Assembly: GCA_017442025.1 (NCBI GenBank)
Contig: JAFSBD010000265.1
Span: 1-5,875, forward strand
Direction of reading: 5' to 3'
Origin: Clostridia bacterium
GTDB lineage: Bacteria > Bacillota > Clostridia > Oscillospirales > QAKW01
DNA length: 5,875 nucleotides
Part shown: positions 1 to 5,847 of the stretch, one piece after another
How the letters are laid out: the number at the start of each line of letters is the position of its first letter
Numbering within the stretch: position 1 is the first letter of the stretch
Program-made: the position numbers and the translations under genes
The notes under the pieces: generated by a model
The model's input: only the letters and a program-made list of their open reading frames with translations
Databases searched by the model: none
Told to the model about the DNA's origin: nothing

Positions 1-182
1 CCAAAGGAACGAAGAAACTCCACTTGTTGTTCGGTCGTTTTGGCAACCGTATCGATGGAATTTTTCAGAACATCTGTTGAATCCTTCGGTGTAAAAACCG
101 CCATCGCACCTATTGACAAACAAATCACCGCACAAAATCCCCAAAGAAGATTCCGGTTCAATTTAACAGACCATATAAACAT
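1..182 (-). CDS. N-terminal part of a membrane-anchored or exported protein, DUF4830-like (runs off the window)
   Basis: This is an open frame of 60 complete codons from an ATG at 182-180 to the window edge with no stop, so the gene is cut by the window rather than broken. The start is supported by GGAAGGG (197-191) eight bases upstream. The product begins MFIWSVKLNRNLLWG. It has a positively charged start (K7, R10), then one hydrophobic segment at about residues 12-31, then a soluble outward part. This fits an N-terminal membrane anchor or uncleaved signal peptide; there is no lipobox cysteine. The segment TTEQQVEFLRSFG at residues 49-61 resembles the opening of the DUF4830 domain of Clostridia, which I recall as 'NEERVAFLxSFGW'. 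That assignment rests on memory of a short motif and only the start is visible. It lies 55 nt behind the EF-G-like gene with no clear promoter or terminator between them, so co-transcription is possible. Function is unknown. Confidence 0.62.
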   Translation of the reverse strand, partial: MFIWSVKLNRNLLWGFCAVICLSIGAMAVFTPKDSTDVLKNSIDTVAKTTEQQVEFLRSF

Positions 183-228
183 ATAATCAGCCCTTCCGAA
201 TTGAATTACAATAATTTATATGGTCTGT
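166..228. repeat. Perfect 14-bp inverted repeat bracketing a ribosome binding site and start codon
   Basis: The arm acagaccatataaa at 166-179 is the exact reverse complement of tttatatggtctgt at 215-228, separated by 35 bases. On the minus-strand RNA the first arm starts nine bases after the EF-G-like stop codon. The second arm covers codons 2-6 of the downstream gene. The Shine-Dalgarno GGAAGGG (197-191) and the ATG (182-180) lie in the loop. Neither outer flank has a T-run, so it does not look like an intrinsic terminator. It could be an RNA hairpin affecting translation or mRNA ends, or a pair of protein-binding half-sites about 49 bp apart. The role is inferred; the symmetry is directly visible. 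Confidence 0.8.
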
Positions 229-237
229 ATGTATTAA

Positions 238-2289
238 TTATTCAGCTTTTTCAGCAATAACCTTTTGCATGATATTAGCCGGTGCCTCACGATACTCCAG
301 GAAATCAAACTGGAAGGAAGCGCGGGCATGGGTCATGCTCCGCAGATCCATTGCATAAGAATTCATCTCGCTCATCGGGACAATAGCTGTTACCACCTTA
401 TACCCTCTGGTTTCAGCTGCATCCATCGAAAGGATCTGGCCGCGGCGCTTATTGATATCACCGATAATATCACCCATCAAAGCATCGGATACAACAACCG
501 ATAAGGTTCCGACAGGCTCCAACAAAACAGGATTAGCCGCCTTCATACCTTCTTTGAATGCAATCGAAGCCGCAGTCTTAAATGCCATTTCAGAGGAATC
601 AACAGGATGATAGGAACCATCCAGAAGAGTATCCTTCAGCCCGGTTACAGGATAGCCTGCCAGTACGCCCTTTGTAATCGATTCGCGCAAGCCCTTTTCA
701 ACTGCAGGGAAATAGTTCTTGGGAACAGCGCCGCCAAAGACCGTTTCTGCAAATTCAAACTCACCCTCAAAGAGCGGCTCAAACTCAATCCAAACGTGGC
801 CATACTGACCATGACCGCCGGATTGTTTCTTATGTTTTCCTTCTACCTTAACCTTCTTGCGGATCGCTTCACGGTAAGGTACCTTAACCTCACCGAGATC
901 AACATTAACGCCAAACTTAGAAGCAAGCTTAGAAACAACAACATCCAACTGAAGATCGCCAAAACCACTCAGAACCATCTGTTTGGTTTCAGGATCCACC
1001 TTTAACTTAAGGGTAGGATCTTCTTCGATCATACGGTTGATACCCTGAGCAATCTTCTCCTCATCGCCCTTTGCTTTGGAGATAACCGCCTTGCTGTAGT
1101 TCGCCTTAGGAAATGCGATCGGCGGGAATGTTACTGCGCAATCTTTATCACAAAGCGCCTGAGAAGTGCCGGTAACAGAAAGCTTGGTAAAAACGCCGAT
1201 ATCGCCTGCTTGCAGTTCATTTACTTCCTTCTGCTTTTTGCCGAAAGGAACATAAACATGGGCAATCTTTTCCTGTTCATCCAAGGTAGTATTCAAATAG
1301 GAGTTATCCTTTTTGACCGTGCCGGAATAAACCTTGAAGAAGGACATCTTTCCAACAAAGGGATCCGCCACTGTCTTAAAGACGCGCATAACAACCGGGC
1401 CGGCAGGATCACAGGGAAGTTCCATAGGCTCATCGCCCTTCAATACCTCAACGGCTCCGCTATCCAAGGGATTGGGAAAATAATGAACAACCGATTCCAA
1501 AAGCTGATAAATACCGCGTTTCTCGGTAGGAACGCCGCAGAAAATCGGATAGATAATCTTTTCGGCAATTGCCTTCTTCAGGCCTTCTGCCAACTCTTCA
1601 TGAGTGAACTCTTCACCTTCAAAGAACTTATCCATTAACGCATCATCGGTTTCAGCAATGGCTTCTAATGCTTCGTTATAGTAGTTGTTTACCTTATCCT
1701 GCATGTTGGCAGGGATAGGAACAACACCTTCCCCAAAACGATAGCCTTCATTGCTGATGATATTGACCGTACCAACCATCTTATTGTTCTCGATAATCGG
1801 AAGGGTGATGGGCATAATATGATGGCTGCCGAATTTACCGTGCAACTGCTCAACGATACTATAATAATCCGCATTTTCATCATCCAACCCGGTGATAAAG
1901 AATGCGCGGGGAAGCTTATGCGCCTCGGTCTTCTGCCAAGCTTTTTCAGTACCGACCGAAACGGTGGTCTTTGCAGAAAGGACAATCAAGGCAAGATCCG
2001 CCACTTCCAAACCGGAGATCTGATCGCCTTCATAATCATAGTTGCCCGGAACATCGATGATGTTAATTTTGGTGTTATTATAATCAAAAGAGGCCATGGA
2101 TAAGGAAATAGAGAATTTCCGTTTGATCTCTTCTGCGTCAAAATCCAAAACAGTATTTCCCTGCTCAATATTTCCCAGACGCTCAGTTGCTTTTGCAAAG
2201 AAAAGCATTGCTTCGGCCAGGGTGGTCTTACCATTCCCTTTATGCCCGATTAAACAAATGTTACGAATATTTTTTGCAGGTGTACTCAT
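238..2289 (-). CDS. EF-G-like translation factor (EF-G paralogue) with altered GTP-binding motifs
   Basis: This 683-residue protein has the full five-domain EF-G layout. The G domain is at about residues 5-290, domain II at 297-380 and domain III at 388-465 (EEDPTL at 422-427, GFGDLQLD at 442-449). Domain IV is at 467-590 (HKKQSGGHGQYG at 486-497, DGSYHPVDSSEMAF at 557-570) and domain V at 590-675. The P-loop GHKGNGKT (15-22) is intact. Other nucleotide motifs are changed: G3 reads DVPGN with Asn83 where EF-G has the catalytic His, G4 NKxD reads TGLD (133-136), and the G5 SA reads VP (253-254, in FCGVPTEKRG). The domain IV tip that enters the ribosomal decoding site keeps its His561. Length is normal and the frame intact. 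It matches the secondary EF-G-like family common in Clostridia, which as I recall has Tyr in place of the G3 His but normally keeps NKMD. It is therefore probably not the main fusA; the str-operon neighbours rpsL, rpsG and tufA are absent here. The start has AAAGGAG (2304-2298) eight bases upstream and its own promoter. Confidence 0.9.
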   Translation of the reverse strand: MSTPAKNIRNICLIGHKGNGKTTLAEAMLFFAKATERLGNIEQGNTVLDFDAEEIKRKFSISLSMASFDYNNTKINIIDVPGNYDYEGDQISGLEVADLALIVLSAKTTVSVGTEKAWQKTEAHKLPRAFFITGLDDENADYYSIVEQLHGKFGSHHIMPITLPIIENNKMVGTVNIISNEGYRFGEGVVPIPANMQDKVNNYYNEALEAIAETDDALMDKFFEGEEFTHEELAEGLKKAIAEKIIYPIFCGVPTEKRGIYQLLESVVHYFPNPLDSGAVEVLKGDEPMELPCDPAGPVVMRVFKTVADPFVGKMSFFKVYSGTVKKDNSYLNTTLDEQEKIAHVYVPFGKKQKEVNELQAGDIGVFTKLSVTGTSQALCDKDCAVTFPPIAFPKANYSKAVISKAKGDEEKIAQGINRMIEEDPTLKLKVDPETKQMVLSGFGDLQLDVVVSKLASKFGVNVDLGEVKVPYREAIRKKVKVEGKHKKQSGGHGQYGHVWIEFEPLFEGEFEFAETVFGGAVPKNYFPAVEKGLRESITKGVLAGYPVTGLKDTLLDGSYHPVDSSEMAFKTAASIAFKEGMKAANPVLLEPVGTLSVVVSDALMGDIIGDINKRRGQILSMDAAETRGYKVVTAIVPMSEMNSYAMDLRSMTHARASFQFDFLEYREAPANIMQKVIAEKAE

Positions 2290-2342
2290 GAAATGTTCTC
2301 CTTTCGCGGTTCTGATTAAACCGTTAAATTAATTATGAAAAC

Positions 2343-2371
2343 ATTATATAATATCACCAAAGAAAATGCAA
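2343..2371 (-). promoter_or_regulatory. Sigma-A-type promoter of the EF-G-like gene
   Basis: On the minus strand, TTGCAT (2371-2366) and a perfect TATAAT (2348-2343) are separated by 17 bases. Transcription should start near 2336, giving a leader of about 47 nt that contains a small hairpin (2307-2311 with 2319-2323) before AAAGGAG (2304-2298). The -35 box lies inside the near-palindrome aaatgcaagcattt (2364-2377), a possible operator. The promoter begins only 12 bases after the preceding gene's stop codon, and I see no terminator in that gap, so read-through from upstream is also possible. Confidence 0.65.
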
Positions 2372-2383
2372 GCATTTAATGAA

Positions 2384-4405
2384 TTATTTGCAAAAAGTAC
2401 AAACAAGCCATACAGGAACCATCCAAATCAACTGGAACGCCATAATTTGAAGAGCTGTATTCGGAGCATATCCGGCAAGAGCGATAAAGAACATCAGCCC
2501 AATCGCTAAAATCGGGTACAAAATGCGAATAATTGTATTGATCTTCAACGCAGAAAGCAATTTACTTGATCCGTAAAGGCAGGCAAGCAATCCCTTCAGC
2601 CCCGATATGGAGGCGATAAGATCGGGTGATTTATCCTTGCGCTGTAAGAATTCTTTACATTTTGCCCCGGTCTTAGTTGAAATAAGGCGGAACAGATCAG
2701 ATTGCACTGTCGGATATAATTTTCGAAGCAGCGTATGATCCAGCAGAAAGTCGTTTGAAACAACGCCGATCCCCACGCACTCATCCTCAGCAAGAGCGGC
2801 AGCATCAAGTGCATGTTTATTTTGTTCGAAACTTGCTATAAAAATTCCCGCTGCTGATTTATGGTAGGATACATAAACAGGATAGCGCGAATCCTTCAAC
2901 TTTAATTCTAATAAAGAGGAGGGAATTTCAATATTAAACTGCTCCATCAGTGCACGATTGCCCACCAAAAACATCTTGCTATGAATCAGGCAGGAATACC
3001 CCATCCCCTCATGGTAATAAATATCATCTATGCGCGGAAGAGATACCGTTTTTTCATCAATCATTTTAAGAAAAAGCGGCTTCAGAGGAGTTCCGACCTT
3101 ATTAAAAAGAGTAGCGATATAAGTAATCAAATCATCAATTTGCAACTCTCCGATTGCTTTAACGCCTTGCAAAAGCACTGTATCGTTATCAAGCAGGTCT
3201 TCCTCTGCAACAACCAGGAGATCACTATCTTCCAATTCTTTAGCAGAATCTGCCGAGGTAAGAACTCCTCCCTTTTTGCGTATTTTTCTTCCATTATTAA
3301 CAATGGAAAGAGCATAGTAATAGCGGGAGAAAAAAGGAACTGAAAGAGATAAAGAGGCAGCAGGAAAAAGAATGGCCGCGCCCCAACCCGAAAGCTGAGA
3401 AATAGCAACCGTTGCAACAACGATCAAGATCAGGGTAAAAAAGAAATAACGATATAACTTTCGATCCCATGTGAAATCGCAGTAGCTATGATCAATATAG
3501 CCGGAAACAAGCTTTGTGGGGTGAGCGTACATGATTTCTCCGCCTTCTCCCGTTTCCAGAATTAAATCATTATTAGTTTCACATGAATGAGGAACCGATA
3601 CGGTAAGCTTATCATTTTTAATTGAGATCAACTTGAAATTTCGTTTGATATTTGACGCAATATTCTTTTTGGCTAAGACATTAAAATACAAACCAATCGC
3701 CAGAAACGGTTCAAAATTCAACGCATACGGAAGAAAATCCGGCCGAATCATTTCCACAACCCGAACAACAACGACCGAAACCGCCAACAATGCCAAAAGT
3801 GAATCTGTATCTGCCTTGGCATGTAGTAAACGAGAAAGGCCCTGAATAAAAATACCAAAGGATACAACCATGCAAGTGATTGAAACCGCGAGGTTGGCAA
3901 TATCAAAGAAAATACTATCGGTTCTCCCTGCAAACAAGACAGGATAAAACTCTGCAACAAACAGATAGATCGAAACAAGACTCAGCAAAAACAAAAACAA
4001 AGCCTTAACTGCCATTTTACCGACAATGTTTTTCAGATCTCGATAGATTTCATCCCGTTCATCTTCACTCTCAAAATCCGAAATATCTTCGGGAGGATCA
4101 TCATAAAGGTAGGACTTTTCGGCGTATTCCTCCTCCTCTTCATTTTCGTCCTCTTCTTCGTCCAGAAATCGACGAAGAGCGGATTTTTCTTCCCCTTGCG
4201 ATGGAATATTCCGATCTTGCTTAATCTGATCAAAAAGATCTCCATCCACAGGATTTACATCTTCGCTTATCTGCTCGGTCATTTTTTTCAAATCCTGATC
4301 ATGGATTAATTTATGGGATTCATCGATGATGTTGGTTTCTTTTTGAATCGCATTGATTTTTTCCATGATCTCATCGAATTCAGACCATTGATCTTTTGAA
4401 GACAC
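2384..4405 (-). CDS. Putative pseudo-P-type ATPase: P1B-like membrane protein lacking catalytic motifs, with acidic N-terminus
   Basis: This is an intact 673-residue frame from GTG at 4405-4403. An upstream ATG at 4480 would overlap rlmB by 53 bases and adds unlikely sequence. The soluble N-terminus (1-130) has an acidic low-complexity stretch at about 82-123. Eight membrane segments follow: about 132-158, 169-193, 201-220, 228-245, 317-339, 341-366, 622-645 and 650-671. That is the 2+2+2+2 arrangement of P1B heavy-metal ATPases. Recognisable relics are TDSLLALL (200-207, cf. MDxLIALG), FPAASLSLSVP (347-357, aligning ungapped with ACPCALGLATP) and GMG (467-469) followed by LVGN (480-483, cf. 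the N-domain GxG...LVGN). GIFIASFE and VVSND (548-552) align with the P-domain strand leading to TGD. Missing are the metal-site CPC (PAA), the phosphorylated DKTGT (AEEDL, Ala400 where Asp should be), the actuator TGES, the HP motif (TP, 439-440) and GDGxND. The actuator loop is only about 70 residues. ATP-driven transport by the known mechanism is therefore not expected; a sensory, scaffold or regulatory membrane role is inference. It sits 22 nt after rlmB, probably in one operon. Confidence 0.72.
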   Translation of the reverse strand: MSSKDQWSEFDEIMEKINAIQKETNIIDESHKLIHDQDLKKMTEQISEDVNPVDGDLFDQIKQDRNIPSQGEEKSALRRFLDEEEDENEEEEEYAEKSYLYDDPPEDISDFESEDERDEIYRDLKNIVGKMAVKALFLFLLSLVSIYLFVAEFYPVLFAGRTDSIFFDIANLAVSITCMVVSFGIFIQGLSRLLHAKADTDSLLALLAVSVVVVRVVEMIRPDFLPYALNFEPFLAIGLYFNVLAKKNIASNIKRNFKLISIKNDKLTVSVPHSCETNNDLILETGEGGEIMYAHPTKLVSGYIDHSYCDFTWDRKLYRYFFFTLILIVVATVAISQLSGWGAAILFPAASLSLSVPFFSRYYYALSIVNNGRKIRKKGGVLTSADSAKELEDSDLLVVAEEDLLDNDTVLLQGVKAIGELQIDDLITYIATLFNKVGTPLKPLFLKMIDEKTVSLPRIDDIYYHEGMGYSCLIHSKMFLVGNRALMEQFNIEIPSSLLELKLKDSRYPVYVSYHKSAAGIFIASFEQNKHALDAAALAEDECVGIGVVSNDFLLDHTLLRKLYPTVQSDLFRLISTKTGAKCKEFLQRKDKSPDLIASISGLKGLLACLYGSSKLLSALKINTIIRILYPILAIGLMFFIALAGYAPNTALQIMAFQLIWMVPVWLVCTFCK

Positions 4406-4417
4406 TTCCTCACCCCC
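4406..4417 (-). promoter_or_regulatory. Ribosome binding site that sets the GTG start of the pseudo-ATPase gene
   Basis: On the minus strand, GGGGGTGAGG (4417-4408) matches the Shine-Dalgarno consensus GGAGGTGA at seven of eight positions and ends two bases before GTG (4405-4403). The in-frame ATG at 4480 lies inside rlmB and would require a 25-residue extension read through that gene. The next in-frame ATG downstream, at 4366, lacks a comparable site. The choice of GTG is therefore based on this site and on the tidy 22-nt gap after the rlmB stop. Confidence 0.7.
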
Positions 4418-4427
4418 AAAATAACAA

Positions 4428-5180
4428 TTATCGTTGCTTTGCAATTTCCTGCATAATGACCGATGCCGCCACCGAAGCATTCAGGCAGGAAACCTTACCC
4501 TTCATCGGGATACGAACAAAAAAATCGCATTTTTCACGCAACAAACGTGAGATTCCGGACTCTTCGCTCCCAACAATTAAGGCCACTCCCCCGGAATAAT
4601 CCTGCTCATAATAAACATTTTCACCGGCCATATCACAACCGTATACCCAAATATTCTTTTCCTTCAATTCTTCCACTGCCTGGACAAGGTTGGATACCCT
4701 TGCAACAGGAACATGGTGTATTGCTCCACCGCTTGCCTTTGCCACCGAAGGAGTCAAACCAACAGCGCGGCGCTTGGAAATAACAACACCGTGTGCACCG
4801 AAGGCATCGGCAGAACGAAGAATTGCTCCAAGGTTATGGGGATCCACAATTTCATCCGCAATAATCACAAACGGGCTCTCCCCTTTACTCTCGGCAACCG
4901 CTATAATTTCATCTAATGTTGCATATTCCTTCTGGGCAGCGTAAGCCAAAACGCCCTGATGGTTCACATTCGGTGCCTTACGATTGATTGCCGAAACATC
5001 GGTATGGACAATCGGCACACCTTTTTCCTTGCAAAGTGCAACAATTTTCTTGAAGCTGCCCCCTTTGGTATCACCGGATAAATAAACACGCTCCACCGTT
5101 GCACCGGATAATAAAAGTTCTGTTACGTTATTTCTTCCGAAAACAAATTCCTGCATATTTTTTTCATCAAAACCCATCAT
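4428..5180 (-). CDS. rlmB: 23S rRNA (guanosine(2251)-2'-O)-methyltransferase RlmB (TrmH/SpoU family)
   Basis: This SPOUT enzyme transfers a methyl group from S-adenosylmethionine to the ribose 2'-OH of a guanosine in the peptidyl-transferase P-loop of 23S rRNA. From the ATG at 5180 it has 250 residues, about normal for the family. An N-terminal L30e-like RNA-binding domain (about 9-83) includes FGRNNVTELL and NHQGVLAYAA, the usual RlmB signature. The knotted catalytic domain has motif 1 (NLGAILRSADAFG, 116-128, with the conserved Asn and Arg), motif 2 (VGSEESGIS, 203-211) and motif 3 (IPMKGKVSCLNASVAAS, 224-240). The usual SLN reads CLN here. A GTG at 5186 is in frame but is part of the Shine-Dalgarno GAGGTGA (5189-5183); ATG at 5180 or 5177 is the likely start, giving an extension of about eight residues over E. 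coli RlmB. It is the first gene of a probable two-gene unit with the pseudo-ATPase. The exact target nucleotide is inferred from the subfamily; a paralogous TrmH-type methyltransferase is the alternative. Confidence 0.9.
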   Translation of the reverse strand: MMGFDEKNMQEFVFGRNNVTELLLSGATVERVYLSGDTKGGSFKKIVALCKEKGVPIVHTDVSAINRKAPNVNHQGVLAYAAQKEYATLDEIIAVAESKGESPFVIIADEIVDPHNLGAILRSADAFGAHGVVISKRRAVGLTPSVAKASGGAIHHVPVARVSNLVQAVEELKEKNIWVYGCDMAGENVYYEQDYSGGVALIVGSEESGISRLLREKCDFFVRIPMKGKVSCLNASVAASVIMQEIAKQR

Positions 5181-5182
5181 TT

Positions 5183-5189
5183 TCACCTC
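5183..5189 (-). promoter_or_regulatory. Ribosome binding site deciding the rlmB start
   Basis: On the minus strand GAGGTGA (5189-5183) precedes two consecutive ATG codons. GAGG is five bases from the ATG at 5180 and eight bases from the ATG at 5177. The in-frame GTG at 5186-5184 overlaps this site and so is an unlikely start codon. The two ATGs cannot be separated by sequence alone. Confidence 0.7.
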
Positions 5190-5208
5190 ATATAATATTC
5201 CAAACTAC

Positions 5209-5238
5209 ATTATACTACATATTATAAAAAAATACCAC
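5209..5238 (-). promoter_or_regulatory. Probable rlmB promoter abutting the upstream terminator
   Basis: A perfect TATAAT is present on the minus strand at 5214-5209. The best -35 candidate is weak: GTGGTA at 5238-5233 with an 18-base spacer, matching three of six positions. It falls within the arm of the preceding terminator hairpin. Transcription would start near 5202, leaving a leader of about 20 nt. The strong terminator just upstream makes an own promoter for rlmB necessary, which supports the call more than the -35 does. Confidence 0.45.
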
Positions 5239-5267
5239 CGAATCTAAAAAAATTCGATGGTATTTTT
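5226..5267 (-). terminator. Intrinsic terminator after the 164-residue membrane-protein gene
   Basis: Arms at 5252-5267 and 5228-5243 form a 16-bp stem with an 8-base loop (5244-5251). On the minus-strand RNA the 3' arm runs into seven consecutive U residues (5232-5226). The single imperfection is a G-U wobble when read as minus-strand RNA but a C-A mismatch when read as plus-strand RNA, which points to use by the minus-strand gene ending at 5269. The stem begins directly after that stop codon. Confidence 0.88.
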
Positions 5268-5268
5268 A

Positions 5269-5763
5269 TCAATAAAAGAAATCAATAATAAAAGCAGCTA
5301 ATGCAGGAAATAATGCAACTAAGACCGTCGCAAGCAGATTACTCCCAAGAAATATCATCGGCAGTAAAGCCGCAAACAAACTGATCCCAAGCATCAACCA
5401 ATCCGTTTTCAACATTTTCCGATGGGATAAAGCGCGAATAAACAAAGAAAGCGCAAAGAAGACTAATGCCATATTCAAAGCAGAAAGCGCATTATCCAAT
5501 CCAAAAATGGTGGCAGCCAATGGTGCTAATCCGCATAATAAGCCAAACATAAGGCTCTTCTTTGTTTGATTGCAGTTGCGCACAGTTTCAATCAAAGAGT
5601 AGCAAAAGCAAACCACACAAGGCTGCAACAAAAGCAAGGGCAACGCGATTTTTAAAAGATCATTTTTGTTCAAAAATCCGATTAAGACGCTCAAGATCAA
5701 TGCAGGTGATAGAATGCCCAAAAAATATAGGCTTCGCGTTAAACCGCAAAACATACATTTCAT
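5269..5763 (-). CDS. Cysteine-rich polytopic membrane protein of unknown function
   Basis: I do not recognise a family for this 164-residue protein. It is almost wholly hydrophobic with about six predicted membrane segments: roughly 11-31, 37-61, 70-88, 92-110, 121-139 and 143-162. The short loops carry charges (KNDLLK 33-38, RNCNQTKK 62-69, SHRKMLKTD 113-121). Seven cysteines stand out: Cys3 and Cys6 form a CxxC at the extreme N-terminus, Cys49, Cys52 and Cys54 cluster in segment 2, and Cys64 and Cys77 follow. A role in metal or redox chemistry is only a guess. The ATG at 5763 has GAGGTGA (5773-5767) with GAGG six bases upstream, so the start is firm. The gene has its own promoter (5798-5826) and terminator (5226-5267) and appears to be a single-gene transcript. 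No enzyme motif is visible. A small transporter subunit or membrane-integrity protein cannot be ruled out. Confidence 0.82.
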   Translation of the reverse strand: MKCMFCGLTRSLYFLGILSPALILSVLIGFLNKNDLLKIALPLLLLQPCVVCFCYSLIETVRNCNQTKKSLMFGLLCGLAPLAATIFGLDNALSALNMALVFFALSLFIRALSHRKMLKTDWLMLGISLFAALLPMIFLGSNLLATVLVALFPALAAFIIDFFY

Positions 5764-5777
5764 AATTCACCTCGTAG

Positions 5778-5847
5778 CAATAGTTTACGCTTTAATAATT
5801 TTAACATAAAACACGCGCAGTTTCAATAGTTTTTGCTTTTATTTTTA
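5778..5847. repeat. Imperfect direct repeat flanking a promoter (possible operator pair)
   Basis: The sequence caatagtttNNgcttt occurs at 5778-5793 and again at 5824-5839, 46 bases apart. Matching extends weakly through AT-rich DNA to about 24 bases per copy. One copy overlaps the -35 box at its edge and the other spans the expected transcription start and reaches the -10. Fourteen identical positions in sixteen is above what the AT bias alone suggests, but no known regulator motif is recognised. Confidence 0.45.
5798..5826 (-). promoter_or_regulatory. Strong sigma-A-type promoter with extended -10 for the 164-residue membrane protein
   Basis: On the minus strand TTGAAA (5826-5821) is followed after exactly 17 bases by TAAAAT (5803-5798). 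The -10 is preceded by TGT, an extended -10 (TGnTAAAAT). Expected transcription start is near 5791, with a leader of about 28 nt ending in GAGGTGA and the ATG at 5763. Two copies of an imperfect direct repeat overlap its ends. Confidence 0.75.

Noticed and set aside
166..228. The 14-bp inverted repeat as an intrinsic terminator of the EF-G-like gene
   Set aside because: The loop is 35 bases, neither side has a T-run, and the second arm lies within the next coding region.
238..2289. Tet(M)/Tet(O)-type tetracycline ribosomal protection protein
   Set aside because: Domain IV and V motifs match EF-G-like proteins, there is no mobile-element or leader-peptide context, and the length and layout fit the secondary EF-G family.
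2307..2323. Hairpin in the EF-G-like leader (cggtt paired with aaccg) as a riboswitch or attenuator
   Set aside because: The stem is only five base pairs and the leader of about 47 nt is too short for a known riboswitch; there is no alternative terminator structure.
265..2332. Several plus-strand open frames of 78 to 142 codons opposite the EF-G-like gene
   Set aside because: They are antisense shadows of a strongly supported conserved gene, with no recognisable protein features.
2384..4405. The membrane protein as a decayed pseudogene of a metal pump
   Set aside because: There is no frameshift or internal stop over 673 codons, and membrane segments and start signals are in good order; substitution of motifs, not disruption, is what is seen.
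2384..4480. The ATG start at 4480 for the pseudo-ATPase (698 residues)
   Set aside because: It lies inside rlmB, while a GTG at 4405 has a well-placed Shine-Dalgarno right after the rlmB stop.
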